DNA of 64,000 nucleotides, taken from Rhodanobacter sp. GTDB taxonomy: Bacteria > Pseudomonadota > Gammaproteobacteria > Xanthomonadales > Rhodanobacteraceae. This document shows, one piece after another, positions 26,177 to 34,507 of the stretch. Location of the stretch: NCBI GenBank assembly GCA_024711345.1, contig JANJTA010000035.1, positions 1-64,000 on the forward strand, read 5' to 3'. Each line of letters opens with the position of its first letter. The first letter of the stretch is position 1. Under the pieces are notes generated by a model, which made no database searches, was not told where the DNA came from, and saw only the letters and a list, made by a program, of their open reading frames with translations. The translations under genes were made by a program, and so were the position numbers.

Positions 26177-28080
26177 CAGTTGGTTGCGAAGCCGCCGCGG
26201 CGGCGTGGGAGCGTTCCACGTGGAGCGATGGACGTCTTGACGTCCGTTTCCGGGGCCTTTTCAGGCCCCTGTTGTTGGACAGCCGACTGCAGCCGTGCTT
26301 CGCGGGCATCCCAGTCGGCCTTGGTCAGGCGGTGCAGGCGCAGTTCGGGGTGGTGGGCGGCGGCGTAGCTGTACACCCAGGTGTCGAGCGGTTCGTTGCG
26401 CGGGGCGCCCTTGCGCTTTTCGAAGCGGTTCTTGGTGGGGTTGTAGGTTTCAGCCACCAGGCCGCCGAAGTAGTCGGCGGGCAGATCCTCGCTCAGGTGC
26501 ACGGTGCGGGCGTCGGCCTGCTTGTCGGCGTCGGTGGATAGGCGCGAGTACAGCCAGTGCTTGATGCCGACGGTGCCGACGTGGTGGATCATGACGCCGC
26601 GCTTGTCGGCCTGGCCGCGCCAGTTGACGTCTTGCAGTTTGCCCTTGCTGAGCACCGGCGCGTTGTTGGGCACTGCGCCGAAGATGCACAACGGGCGGCG
26701 GATGACGCGGCGGCGCACGTAGGCTTTCACCGCCTCGGTGCGGTGGCCGCCGGCGTCGATGGCGGTGGCCTCCACGCGCAGCAGCGCGCCCCAGGCGTGT
26801 TCGATCGGCCTGTTGATCAGGTCGGTGAGCGCATCCCATACGGCGTCGTCGGCAGGGTCGCCGGGCAGCTCGACGTAGTCGAGCGTCCAGAAGGCCATTC
26901 CTCGGCCCCAACCGGTGAAGTGCACGGCCAGACGGTTATCTTGCGTGTCGACGCCAGCGGTGATGGCGAGCACGCTGGCCGGCGCGCTGCGCAGGCGGTA
27001 GGGTTCGGCGCGATCGGCGATGACGTTGTGCTTGACCGCGCGCATGGCGGGGTCTTCCCACGGCTCGGCGAGGCGGTCGTTGACGAAGGTCTTGAGCTTG
27101 GCGGGGTCGCCCTGGGCGTCGCGCCACTTGGCCACCAGGTCGAGCCAGCGCGGGCCGAGGCCGATGGGGTAGTAGAGGCAGTTGATGGTGTAGCCGCGGA
27201 TTTTACGCTCGGGGTGCTCGGGCACCCACTGGCCGGCGGCGATCATGTCGGCCTTGCGGTGTTCGTCGATGCACACGCCGCATTCGCGGCAGACGTACCA
27301 GCACTGGCCGCCGTCGGGCGTCCAGTGCAGGCCGGCCCACTCCAGCGGCTGCTGGTGGCCGCAGTCCGGGCATGGCACCAGGTAGCGACGCTGGTCGGAC
27401 TTGGCCCACAGGTATTCGATGCGGCTGGTGCCCTGCATCTGCGGGGTGCTGATGTACAGGCGCTTGCCGGTGGCCGGGAACGACGAGGTGCGGCCGTCGA
27501 GCATTTCGACGGGGTCGTCGCCGCCGCTGAGGTTGCCGGCGAACTCGTCCAGCTCGTCGACGATGAGTTTCTTGACGGTGGTGGATTTGAGGCGGCTGGG
27601 GCTGCCGGCGTGCTCGAGGTAGAGCTGGCCGCCGGCGAAATCCTTGAAGGTGCGCGTGTTGCTGCTGTCGCGGCTGGCCACACTGGTCAGCGCGCGCTGC
27701 GCTGCTGGCGTTTCCTCCAGCATGGGGTTGAGCTTCTGCGCCACCCACTTGTTCATCGACACTTCGCCGGGCAGGCACACCATTACCGGGCCCGGGTCGT
27801 GGTCCATGCTGTAGCCGAGCCAGTTCACCGCCACTTCGGTCTTGCCGAACTGGATGGGGAACATCAGCACCACGTCCTGCACGGTGCTGCGCGCGCTGAG
27901 GCAATCCATGGGCTCTCGCAGCGGCGGGTTGCGGTGCGTGCGCCAGCGGCCCGGCTCCGCGCTGCCCTTCGCCGACAGCACGCGCTCCGCATCCGCCCAC
28001 TGCGACACGGTGAGCGGCTTTCGCGGCGCGAGCGCGCGGGCGATGGCGGCGTGGATGCGCGGGGCGGCGGGGAGGGTCAT
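26173..28080 (-). CDS. Terminase large subunit, GpA family
   Basis: 635 residues. GpA-type DNA packaging ATPase and nuclease: VLMFPIQFGKTEVAVNW holds the atypical Walker A near residue 80, LIVDELDEF the Walker B acidic pair near 170, and a zinc-like CPDCGHQQ...CRECGVC pair of motifs near 240-280. The nuclease region begins around ITAGVDTQDNRLAVHFTGWG near 380. Start overlaps the methyltransferase stop (ATGA). Confidence 0.95.
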   Translation of the reverse strand: MTLPAAPRIHAAIARALAPRKPLTVSQWADAERVLSAKGSAEPGRWRTHRNPPLREPMDCLSARSTVQDVVLMFPIQFGKTEVAVNWLGYSMDHDPGPVMVCLPGEVSMNKWVAQKLNPMLEETPAAQRALTSVASRDSSNTRTFKDFAGGQLYLEHAGSPSRLKSTTVKKLIVDELDEFAGNLSGGDDPVEMLDGRTSSFPATGKRLYISTPQMQGTSRIEYLWAKSDQRRYLVPCPDCGHQQPLEWAGLHWTPDGGQCWYVCRECGVCIDEHRKADMIAAGQWVPEHPERKIRGYTINCLYYPIGLGPRWLDLVAKWRDAQGDPAKLKTFVNDRLAEPWEDPAMRAVKHNVIADRAEPYRLRSAPASVLAITAGVDTQDNRLAVHFTGWGRGMAFWTLDYVELPGDPADDAVWDALTDLINRPIEHAWGALLRVEATAIDAGGHRTEAVKAYVRRRVIRRPLCIFGAVPNNAPVLSKGKLQDVNWRGQADKRGVMIHHVGTVGIKHWLYSRLSTDADKQADARTVHLSEDLPADYFGGLVAETYNPTKNRFEKRKGAPRNEPLDTWVYSYAAAHHPELRLHRLTKADWDAREARLQSAVQQQGPEKAPETDVKTSIAPRGTLPRRRGGFATNW

Positions 28081-28729
28081 GCGATCAGCCTCCCTTGGCG
28101 CTGTGCGTCCTCGATGCGGCGGCAGGCAATGTCGAAATATCGCGGCTCGATCTCACAACCGATGAAGGCGCGACCAAGGTTTGCGCAGGCAACTCCGGTG
28201 GTTCCGCTGCCCATGTATGGATCGATAATCGTTCCTGCGTCGCTGCACTGCCGGATACAAAACTCCATCAGCGCAATCGGTTTCTGCGTCGGGTGATAAC
28301 GCTCTTTCCCGATGCCTTTTTCACTGGCTTTGCAGATGCCCTTCCACAGGTGGCTGAAAATGCGATCCTTGCCGCGACCCTTGTGCCACGCAAACTCCAC
28401 ATCCGAAAAGCTGTCGAACGCCTCCATGCCTGCCAGCTTGTCCCATGCAATCCAGCGCCCGTGCGGAAGCCGCGCCGCGAAGTGATTAGCGCCCCACAGG
28501 ATTACATCTGCGAAGTCGATCCAAGGCGCCGGGTCGAACGGTTCCGCATCGCCTGCAATGGTTTCGGTATTGCGCACCGTGTGCTTGCCTTTACCGCCGG
28601 AGCCTTTGGCGTAGGCGATGCCGTAGGGCGGATCACTGACCATCGCCCCCCCCTTGGAAGTTGCGGCAGTAGTTCGCGACAGTCGCCTAGATACAACGTG
28701 GCGTTGCCGATGATGACGGGATCGATCAC
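28077..28729 (-). pseudogene. DNA methyltransferase (beta-class, DPPY) split by a G8 tract
   Basis: The first part (GTG 28729, overlapping the small terminase stop) reads IGNATLYLGDCRELLPQLPRGG and then goes out of frame at eight consecutive G (28646-28653, minus strand). The rest, in another frame, reads VSDPPYGIAYAKGSGGKG and ends with DPYMGSGTTGVACANLGRAFIGCEI. Together they make one complete amino-methyltransferase with catalytic motif DPPY before the FxGxG-type motif. One extra G, or two fewer, restores the frame. Either a real inactivation, a phase-variable tract, or a read error. Confidence 0.8.
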
Positions 28730-29343
28730 GCCGTCACCGCCTTCGCGATATTCGCGAACTGCCGCGACGCTTCCTCGAGCGCATGCTCGATCGCTTCGGC
28801 CAGCGTGGCGCGGGCCTGGGCTTCGTCGCTGATGGCGGCGAGCTGCGGGCCGAGCACGTCGGGAAGGCCTTCCAGCCGGGCGCGCAGGGTGGTGGCGGCG
28901 CTGGCGACGGCGCTGGCCACTTCGTGGGCGTCCATGAGTTTGCCCATGGCGACCTCGTAGGCGCGCTGGGCTTCCAGCGCCTGGTAGTGCTCGCGCCTCG
29001 CACGGCTGGATTGGTAGTCGGCGTTGCCGGCCGGCGCATCGGTGGCGCTGTCGTCATCCCCCGCCCCTGCGGCTGGCGCGGAAGAGACGGGCGCGGTGGT
29101 GGGCTCGCTGGCGGCCTTGGCGGCGCGCTCGGCAGCATGACGGGCGACGACGCCGGCTTTGCTGGGGTCGGCGGTGTCGCGGATGCGTTGCTGGCTGGCG
29201 GCGATGTGCACGCGCTTGCCGTCGTCGGTGAGCACCAGGCGGCCGGCGTGGCGCAACGCGGTGACGGCGGAGGGCTTGACGCCAAGGATCCGGGCAAAGC
29301 CGGCGAGGCTGGCGGTTTCGGGCTGGTCGGCGGCGCTGGTCAC
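28726..29343 (-). CDS. Terminase small subunit, Nu1-like
   Basis: 205 residues from the GTG at 29343 with ribosome site GGAGGA. The N-terminal winged-helix segment (SLAGFARILGVKPSAVTALRHAGRLVLTDDGKRVHI) is the DNA-binding domain of Nu1-type small terminases. A low-complexity Ala/Thr/Asp linker and a C-terminal helical part for contact with GpA follow. It lies directly downstream of an array of twelve repeats that could be its binding sites. Confidence 0.85.
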   Translation of the reverse strand: MTSAADQPETASLAGFARILGVKPSAVTALRHAGRLVLTDDGKRVHIAASQQRIRDTADPSKAGVVARHAAERAAKAASEPTTAPVSSAPAAGAGDDDSATDAPAGNADYQSSRARREHYQALEAQRAYEVAMGKLMDAHEVASAVASAATTLRARLEGLPDVLGPQLAAISDEAQARATLAEAIEHALEEASRQFANIAKAVTA

Positions 29344-29684
29344 AGGGAGTCCTCCACTACTTTTCCTTTCGCGGCAGGCGAAAAAGAAGAAAAACGGGCG
29401 CGCGCGTGCGGGTGTGCGGCATGCGGCGGGTGTGTGCGGCATGGTGTGCGCTATGCGAATGGCTGAGCGGCGCGGCGTGTGCGCCATGTGCGCTATGTGC
29501 GGCATGGGCGCGGACGCACGGGCGCACGCGCGGGTGTGCGCGCAGGTGCGCGCGCCCGCTCGTGTGCGTAGGGGATGGCGCACATAGCGCACAGTGAGGC
29601 GCCACAAGGGTTTGATGCCGCACGGGATGCCGCACAGCATGGCGCACATAGCGCACTGGTACAGTTATTCCGTTGGTGCGCGGG
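29344..29684. other. Non-coding region between primase and terminase genes
   Basis: 341 bases without a convincing gene, strongly biased to G/T on the plus strand at 29400-29570. It contains the twelve-copy 12-mer array and, next to the terminase start, a purine/pyrimidine-rich stretch (TTTTCCTTTC, GAAAAAGAAGAAAAA). Candidate packaging site or origin. Confidence 0.6.
29412..29658. repeat. Array of twelve 12-mers, six direct then six inverted
   Basis: Consensus GTGTGCGSYATG. Direct copies start at 29412, 29432, 29444, 29477, 29486 and 29495. Inverted copies start at 29574, 29583, 29614, 29626, 29638 and 29647. Neighbouring copies often overlap by 3 bases (9-bp step). The two halves flank a GC-rich core of about 67 bases. 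No comparable cluster was noticed elsewhere in the window. Confidence 0.75.
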
Positions 29685-32087
29685 TCAGTCATACGCCTCG
29701 CCCTTGAACACGCCGACGGCGCGGCGGAAGGCCTTGATCTGTTCGGCCAGCCAGTCGGCCTCTGACTCGCCTGGCGGGCAGGCATCACCGCCGAGGTAGA
29801 GCACGGCGTGTGGCCCGGCCCGGCCGTCAGGCTTGGTGACATCGGTGTAGCGCTTGCGCTGGTTGTGCACGCCGCATTTGCGCTCGAGCGCGTTGGTGAA
29901 TTTCGGCATGGGCGCGGCGCGCTCGTTGGTGCGCGCGCACCACACGCGGTAGAGGTCGAACACGTCGACGGCGAGCGCGGCGCGACATCGCACGCCGTGG
30001 ATGTCGCCGGCGGCGAGCTGGCGGAAGAACCGCACGGTGCTGTCGAGACTGAGGTTGATCAGCTCGTCTTTCGCGTCGGTGTAGGGCGGCAGGGTGCCGG
30101 GGCCGAAGTCGCCGAGGTCGTGGTGCAGCAGGTGGTGGTGCAGCGCGGCCACGCCGCCGGCGGCCAGCTCCGCGAGCACCTCGCGGTAGAAGTCGGGGCC
30201 GAGCTTGGCGGGTGTCCAGATGACGGCGTGGCGGCGGTCGTCTTCGTCGATGACCACGGGCATGACTTCGTTGGAGAGGAACACGATGTTGACGTGGTTG
30301 CGCTCGTCGTAGCCCGCCATGTTCTTGGGGTTGATGCGGATCCACTCGCCGGTGATGAAGGCCTTGAGCTTGTTCTTGACGTGGTAGAGGTCGGAGCGCG
30401 CCACGACTTCGTCGGCGATGAGGAATAGGCGGCGACTGGCCCAGTCGTTGAAGCGGTCTTCGATGGCGTTCTGGTCGATCACCCGGCCGTACTGCCCGTA
30501 GATGGCCATGAGCGCTTCGAAGAACAGGTTTTTGCCGGTGCCTTGCGGGCCGTGCAGCACCAGGGTGGTTTTCATCTTGGCGCCGTGGTGCTGGATGGGG
30601 TACGCGATCCAGTTGAGCACCCAGTTGTAGAGGGTGTTGGGGGCGCCGTCGTCGCTGCACATGTAGCGCAGCATGTCGAGCAGTTTCTCGCAGTTGCCGG
30701 CTTTGGCTTCGGTGGGCCAGCCGGCCCACAGGTTGCACTTGATGGCGGGATCCTCGCCGCCGGGGTCAAAGCCGACTTCGCGCACGCGCACGATGGCGCG
30801 GTCGGGGTGCTCGGCCCAGGCGCGGTGGATCTCGCGCGACATGCAGGCGTCGCGCATGTCGCTGAGCGCGAGCAGGCAGTGTTCCTGCCGATCGAACACG
30901 GTGCCGCCCTGCCCGTACACCAGCGCGAAGCGCTCGAGCAGTTCGTCGATGGTTTCGATGGGGCGCAGTTCGCTATTCCCCTCCCCCCCGTTGGCCGGTG
31001 ACCGCGGCTTGCGGCCAGCCGGGGACCAGCCCAATTCCGAGAGGCGGGCCTCGACTTGCGTGCGCACCACGTGCAGGCCTTCGGCGGCGTGCAGGTCGTT
31101 GAAGTCGGTGAGCTTGATGCCGCGGTCGATGAAGGCGGCGTGGCGGGCGTTCGCGTCGGCGAACACCGGCACCATCCACGCGCCGGCGACCTCGAGCGCG
31201 GCGGCGCTGGCGCTGGTGACGCCGGTGTTGACGCGACCGTGTTCTTTCTGGCACGCCGCGTTCGGGCAGATCGGGCCGTCGCGCCAGGGCGACATGTTGA
31301 TGCGCGCGCTGCAGTGCGGGCAGGTAGCGAATACGTCGTCGTCGGCGCAGATCAGCACCTTCGCCAGCTTGTAGCGCTTGTGCAGGTTGGCCGCGACGGG
31401 GCCGAGGTTGCCGGCGTCGAACGCGACAGCCACCGGCAGGCCGGTGGCTTCGTGCAGGCTGGCGGCGGTGGCGTAGCCTTCGGCCACCAGCACGATCCAC
31501 GTGGGCGTGCCGATCAGATGGAAGTGACCCTTCTTGACCAGGCCGGCCGGCCAGAAGTCCTTGTCGCGGCCGCGCTCTTTCTTCGGGCGGATGACCTGCA
31601 GGCCGTGGATCTTGCCGGACGTGTCCAGCATCGGCACCACGCACGCGCCGGAGGGTGAGAACCGCAAGCCGTGTGCCTGCACGCCCTTGCGCGCCAGGTA
31701 GTCGGAGTCGCCGGTGGGCGAGCACATCGCCCAGACCTTGGTCGCACGTGCCGCGGCTCGCGCGGCTTCGGTGGCGCGCACCTGGTCTGCGCGCTTGCGG
31801 TCGTCCAGCATCCGCCGCTGGATCGCGGCGCGCTGCTCGACGGTGAAGGCGGTCTTGGTTAGCGCCACCTTCTGCGCGCCGTTGTCGGATCCGCGCCACA
31901 CGCCGAAGCTGCCGACGATCAGCAGGTCGCCGCCCTGCCCGGTCAACTCGTGCAGCATGTACCAGCCGCGCCGCTCGCGATCGCCCTCGACCCGACAGCG
32001 CACCATGCGCCCGATCTCCAGCGAGTCGACCTGAAGCCCGGCGGCGCGCAGCTGGTCCAGCACATCACTGTAGTTCGTGGCGGCCAT
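29685..32087 (-). CDS. Phage primase-helicase (TOPRIM plus DUF5906/SF3-type helicase)
   Basis: 800 residues. TOPRIM-like primase region: LVAEGYATAASLHEATGLPVAVAFDAGNL near 205-235 and KVLICADDD near 250. A four-cysteine zinc motif (CPHCSARINMS...CPNAAC) interrupts this region. The C-terminal half is an SF3/D5-type helicase with Walker A HGPQGTGKN near 515 and Walker B LFLIADE near 560. It starts replication, priming and unwinding phage DNA. Four palindromes lie 77-161 bases upstream of the start. Confidence 0.9.
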   Translation of the reverse strand: MAATNYSDVLDQLRAAGLQVDSLEIGRMVRCRVEGDRERRGWYMLHELTGQGGDLLIVGSFGVWRGSDNGAQKVALTKTAFTVEQRAAIQRRMLDDRKRADQVRATEAARAAARATKVWAMCSPTGDSDYLARKGVQAHGLRFSPSGACVVPMLDTSGKIHGLQVIRPKKERGRDKDFWPAGLVKKGHFHLIGTPTWIVLVAEGYATAASLHEATGLPVAVAFDAGNLGPVAANLHKRYKLAKVLICADDDVFATCPHCSARINMSPWRDGPICPNAACQKEHGRVNTGVTSASAAALEVAGAWMVPVFADANARHAAFIDRGIKLTDFNDLHAAEGLHVVRTQVEARLSELGWSPAGRKPRSPANGGEGNSELRPIETIDELLERFALVYGQGGTVFDRQEHCLLALSDMRDACMSREIHRAWAEHPDRAIVRVREVGFDPGGEDPAIKCNLWAGWPTEAKAGNCEKLLDMLRYMCSDDGAPNTLYNWVLNWIAYPIQHHGAKMKTTLVLHGPQGTGKNLFFEALMAIYGQYGRVIDQNAIEDRFNDWASRRLFLIADEVVARSDLYHVKNKLKAFITGEWIRINPKNMAGYDERNHVNIVFLSNEVMPVVIDEDDRRHAVIWTPAKLGPDFYREVLAELAAGGVAALHHHLLHHDLGDFGPGTLPPYTDAKDELINLSLDSTVRFFRQLAAGDIHGVRCRAALAVDVFDLYRVWCARTNERAAPMPKFTNALERKCGVHNQRKRYTDVTKPDGRAGPHAVLYLGGDACPPGESEADWLAEQIKAFRRAVGVFKGEAYD

Positions 32088-32164
32088 TCAGTAACTTCCC
32101 GCCTCGCTAACTACACGGTTTTTGCGGCCGTGCCACCCGCATAAGGCATCGCGGCGGGAGGACC

Positions 32165-32248
32165 CGTTCAGGTACCTGAACGGTTCATGTACATGAACGA
32201 CGTTCAGGTTTGTGAACGAGAATCGACACCCGTTCAGGTTTGTGAACG
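32165..32248 (-). promoter_or_regulatory. Four operator-like palindromes upstream of the primase-helicase
   Basis: Sites at 32165-32182 (perfect 18-bp palindrome CGTTCAGGTACCTGAACG), 32183-32198 (perfect 16-bp GTTCATGTACATGAAC), and two identical sites at 32201-32218 and 32231-32248 (CGTTCAGGTTTGTGAACG). Centre spacings are 17, 19 and 30 bases. Consensus GTTCANGTNNNTGAAC fits binding of a dimeric HTH regulator or an origin-binding protein. Confidence 0.75.
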
Positions 32249-32275
32249 CATCCGGGGGAGACGGGGCGAAAGCGA

Positions 32276-32599
32276 TCATGCGGTCGTCGCCCTCGCCCAG
32301 TTGAGGTCGTGCAGCACGTCGACCAGGCTGGGGCCGGGGCCAGGCTTGCCGCGCAGGTCATGCCGGGAGTACGTCACCAGAAGATGGTCGATGCATTGGC
32401 CAAGCATCACCGCATCGGCACGCGAGCCCACCAGCACCACCGCCACCGTGCCGCAGGGCCAGCGGTATACGCGCACGCCCTGCCTGCGCCATGCGCGCTC
32501 AACGATGATGCCGGCCAGGCGCCGCACGTCGTGGCCGGGGCGGTACACCTGCACGGACATGCGCAGGCCATCCGGCAATGGCGATACCCACGCCGTCAC
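32276..32599 (-). CDS. Small phage protein, unknown
   Basis: 107 residues from a GTG at 32599 that overlaps the upstream stop (GTGA). Contains SVQVYRPGHDVRRLAGIIVERAWRRQGVRVYRWPCGTVAVVL, an alpha/beta pattern, and a C-terminal helix. Part of the leftward early operon. Not recognised. Confidence 0.55.
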   Translation of the reverse strand: MTAWVSPLPDGLRMSVQVYRPGHDVRRLAGIIVERAWRRQGVRVYRWPCGTVAVVLVGSRADAVMLGQCIDHLLVTYSRHDLRGKPGPGPSLVDVLHDLNWARATTA

Positions 32600-32790
32600 G
32601 ACTTCACCGACAGCGGCAGCGCCGCTTGGCGCGGCTGCCGGGCAGCTTGCAACTCGGCCCGGGCCTGTGCCAGGTGCTCCGGCGTGCAGCCCTGTTCCAG
32701 AAACCGTTGCACAGCGGCGATGGTTTCGCGCGCCGTGCGCGACGGCGGTTGTTTGCGTTGCCTGCATGTCAGATGGCCGTGCGAGCCCAT
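32596..32790 (-). CDS. Small phage protein, unknown
   Basis: 64 residues from the ATG at 32790. Basic N-terminus (HLTCRQRKQPPSRT) then an amphipathic helix (ETIAAVQRFLEQGCTPEHLAQARAELQAAR). Coupled to its neighbours by overlaps. Function unknown. Confidence 0.55.
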   Translation of the reverse strand: MGSHGHLTCRQRKQPPSRTARETIAAVQRFLEQGCTPEHLAQARAELQAARQPRQAALPLSVKS

Positions 32791-32987
32791 GACTGGGCCC
32801 TCCGCTCGGCATCGCGCTGGCAGTCGATGCATAACTGCGCACCCATCGCCTGGCGCACCGGCGCGATCGGCGCGCCGCAATCCTGGTCGATGCAATGCGT
32901 ACGCCGCAGCCCGGTCGTTTGGCGCCCGGCCAGTGCGTGTTCGATGTCTTCCATCTGCCGCCGTTGCGCCACATCAATCATGTCCAT
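32769..32987 (-). CDS. TraR/DksA-type zinc finger protein
   Basis: 72 residues. Helical N-terminus (MIDVAQRRQMEDIEHAL) and the four-cysteine finger CIDQDCGAPI...LCIDCQRDAE typical of phage TraR/DksA-like proteins. Relatives bind the secondary channel of RNA polymerase and alter promoter choice. Encoded in the leftward early operon. Confidence 0.8.
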   Translation of the reverse strand: MDMIDVAQRRQMEDIEHALAGRQTTGLRRTHCIDQDCGAPIAPVRQAMGAQLCIDCQRDAERRAQSWARTAI

Positions 32988-33171
32988 CGCCCGCGCCCCC
33001 TTTCTTCGGCCGCAGTCGCAGCGGAATCACCTTGCCGGGCAGATCAAGCAGCGCATAACGCGCCCGCAGTTCATCCGCCACCATCTGTTCCACCGTCTTG
33101 CCTGTCGCCGCCGCAGCCATCTCGATCCGGCGCAGCTCGGCTTCAGTCACATCAATCGCGATTTCTGGCAT
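32974..33171 (-). CDS. Small phage protein, possible ribbon-helix-helix
   Basis: 65 residues. Begins with a strand (PEIAIDVTEAELRRIEMAAAATGKTVEQMVADELRARY) followed by two helices, as in ribbon-helix-helix DNA-binding proteins. Overlaps the TraR-like gene start by 14 bases. Confidence 0.55.
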   Translation of the reverse strand: MPEIAIDVTEAELRRIEMAAAATGKTVEQMVADELRARYALLDLPGKVIPLRLRPKKGGAGDGHD

Positions 33172-33185
33172 GGCCGCCCCCCGTT

Positions 33186-33205
33186 AAGGCCCTCATAAGG
33201 GCCTT
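33186..33205 (-). terminator. Intergenic hairpin, weak terminator or attenuator
   Basis: Perfect 8-bp stem (AAGGCCCT / AGGGCCTT) with a 4-nt loop, directly after the stop of the 33402 gene. No T tract, so probably an attenuator or processing site inside the operon. Confidence 0.45.
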
Positions 33206-33402
33206 CAGGCCGCCTGGTTCGTGTCGGTACTCTGTGCCTCGTGTGCCTCACAACGGGACACGCTGGCCATCACCAGTTCACGGATGAAGGCGGCGCGCTG
33301 ACGTCGGTTGTAGCGAGCCAGCGCATCCACCACCGCCAGCTCCGCATCGCTAAGCCGCACCTTGATTTCGTGGTCGCGGATATGGGTCGGGTCGTCGTAC
33401 AT
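33205..33402 (-). CDS. Small phage protein, ribbon-helix-helix-like
   Basis: 65 residues from the ATG at 33402. HEIKVRLSDAELAVVDALARYNRRQRAAFIRELVM matches the strand-helix-helix pattern of CopG/Arc-type regulators. Divergent from the plus-strand gene at 33510, with 107 bases between them for promoters. Confidence 0.6.
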   Translation of the reverse strand: MYDDPTHIRDHEIKVRLSDAELAVVDALARYNRRQRAAFIRELVMASVSRCEAHEAQSTDTNQAA

Positions 33403-33509
33403 GACAGTCAGCCTCGGAGAAACCATGGGGAACAACGCGGGGAACGAACAAAGCGCGGCCCTGCCGGTAAGCTGGAAGGTGCCAACCAAACCGCCCACAG
33501 GAGGGCCGC

Positions 33510-33770
33510 ATGAATCAGAACTACGAAATCAGGAACGGACTGCATCAGGCCAATGCAGGCCTTACCTATGCGTTGGACGTGTTCGGCGATCAGCTCGCAA
33601 AGCGCGAGAAGTACAAGAGCGGCCTGCACGGATTGGAAGCCGTGCGCTACTACCTCATGCAGAAGCATCACTGGCTCCCGCGCGACGTGCAGACGATGAG
33701 CGATGCCGACCTGGAATTCGCGATGCGCGAAGAGCTAGCAGGCTGGACTTTGCCGAAAGCAGCGCGCTGA
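33510..33770 (+). CDS. Small phage protein, unknown
   Basis: 86 residues with a strong ribosome site (AGGAGG). Helical, with NGLHQANAGLTYALDVFGDQLAKREKYKSGLHGLEAVRYYLMQKHHWLP. It is oriented against the leftward early operon, so it is expressed separately, perhaps in lysogens. Not recognised. Confidence 0.7.
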   Translation: MNQNYEIRNGLHQANAGLTYALDVFGDQLAKREKYKSGLHGLEAVRYYLMQKHHWLPRDVQTMSDADLEFAMREELAGWTLPKAAR

Positions 33771-33873
33771 CCAGCGGGTTACTCGCCTGCTCGGCACGTT
33801 GCCGCAGCAGGCGAGATTCTGCAGCGTCGCGTATCGCGACGGCCTCGGCATACGTACGCGGACAACGGGCCAT
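33655..33873 (-). CDS. Possible small leftward gene overlapping 33510-33770
   Basis: 72 residues from the ATG at 33873 (PRTYAEAVAIRDAAESRLLRQRAEQASNPLVSALLSAKSSL). The first half lies in otherwise empty DNA and looks like a genuine helix; the second half is antisense to the 33510 gene. No clear ribosome site. Weakly supported. Confidence 0.3.
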   Translation of the reverse strand: MARCPRTYAEAVAIRDAAESRLLRQRAEQASNPLVSALLSAKSSLLALRASRIPGRHRSSSARRAGASDASA

Positions 33874-33954
33874 ATCAGCCGGCCTCGCGCAGGAAGATGC
33901 CGGCCTGCCGGTACGATGGGAGTGCCAACCCACCACCGCTACCGGAGACCGACG

Positions 33955-34248
33955 ATGCAGAAACCTGTTCAAGCCGCTGGCATGGCCTGGTTTGAGGAAG
34001 ACGATTACGAGGCATTTCGATCAATCCTCCCCGACCGCAGCTGGCACGCGACTTTCAGTGCATGGGAAGCCGCTGCGAACGAGGGCATCGAACGCCTCAA
34101 ACACCAGGGCGTCCGGGCCATCAAGGCTCAGGCACGATCCGCCGACTTCGTTGCCTGGTGTCGGCACACCGGCCGAAACGTCAACACCCAGGCATTGTTG
34201 GATTTCGCCAACGAAGCCGCGTATCGGGAAATTGTGGGCGACCACTGA
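33955..34248 (+). CDS. Small phage protein, unknown
   Basis: 97 residues from the ATG at 33955 with GGAGA upstream. Helical, acidic then mixed (GMAWFEEDDYEAFRSILPDRSWHATFSAWEAAANEGIERLKHQG). Similar small proteins occur in prophage immunity regions. Convergent with the Cro-like gene 10 bases further on. Confidence 0.65.
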   Translation: MQKPVQAAGMAWFEEDDYEAFRSILPDRSWHATFSAWEAAANEGIERLKHQGVRAIKAQARSADFVAWCRHTGRNVNTQALLDFANEAAYREIVGDH

Positions 34249-34258
34249 GATCCGCATG

Positions 34259-34495
34259 TCAGCCGGCCTCTCGCAGGTCGGCGGCGGGTGCTTCGCCGAA
34301 GACGTCGGGGCGCAGCATCGCGCGCGTCACCTGGCCGTTCGTGGCCGTTTCAATGGCACCGCAGCGTTCCGCACGCACCTTCAGCCGGCCCGCACACCAG
34401 TGCCACACAAGCCCTTGGGATACGCCCAATTGTTTGGCCAACGCGGTTTGTCCGCCGGCCAGCTCCACTGCTCGCGTGATCGCGTCTACGTTCAT
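34259..34495 (-). CDS. Cro/YdaS-like regulator
   Basis: 78 residues from the ATG at 34495; an ATG at 34507 would add four. HTH of the YdaS/Cro type: ITRAVELAGGQTALAKQLGVSQGLVWHWCAG with helix-turn-helix at QTALAKQLGVSQGLVWHW. Divergent from the repressor gene at 34583, so it is the likely Cro of the lysis/lysogeny switch and first gene of the leftward transcript. Confidence 0.8.
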   Translation of the reverse strand: MNVDAITRAVELAGGQTALAKQLGVSQGLVWHWCAGRLKVRAERCGAIETATNGQVTRAMLRPDVFGEAPAADLREAG

Positions 34496-34507
34496 GGTTG
34501 CGCACAT

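Noticed and set aside
32088-32279. Minus-strand ORF of 63 codons upstream of the primase
   Set aside because: It merely translates the operator palindromes (repeated FTNLN) and has no ribosome site.
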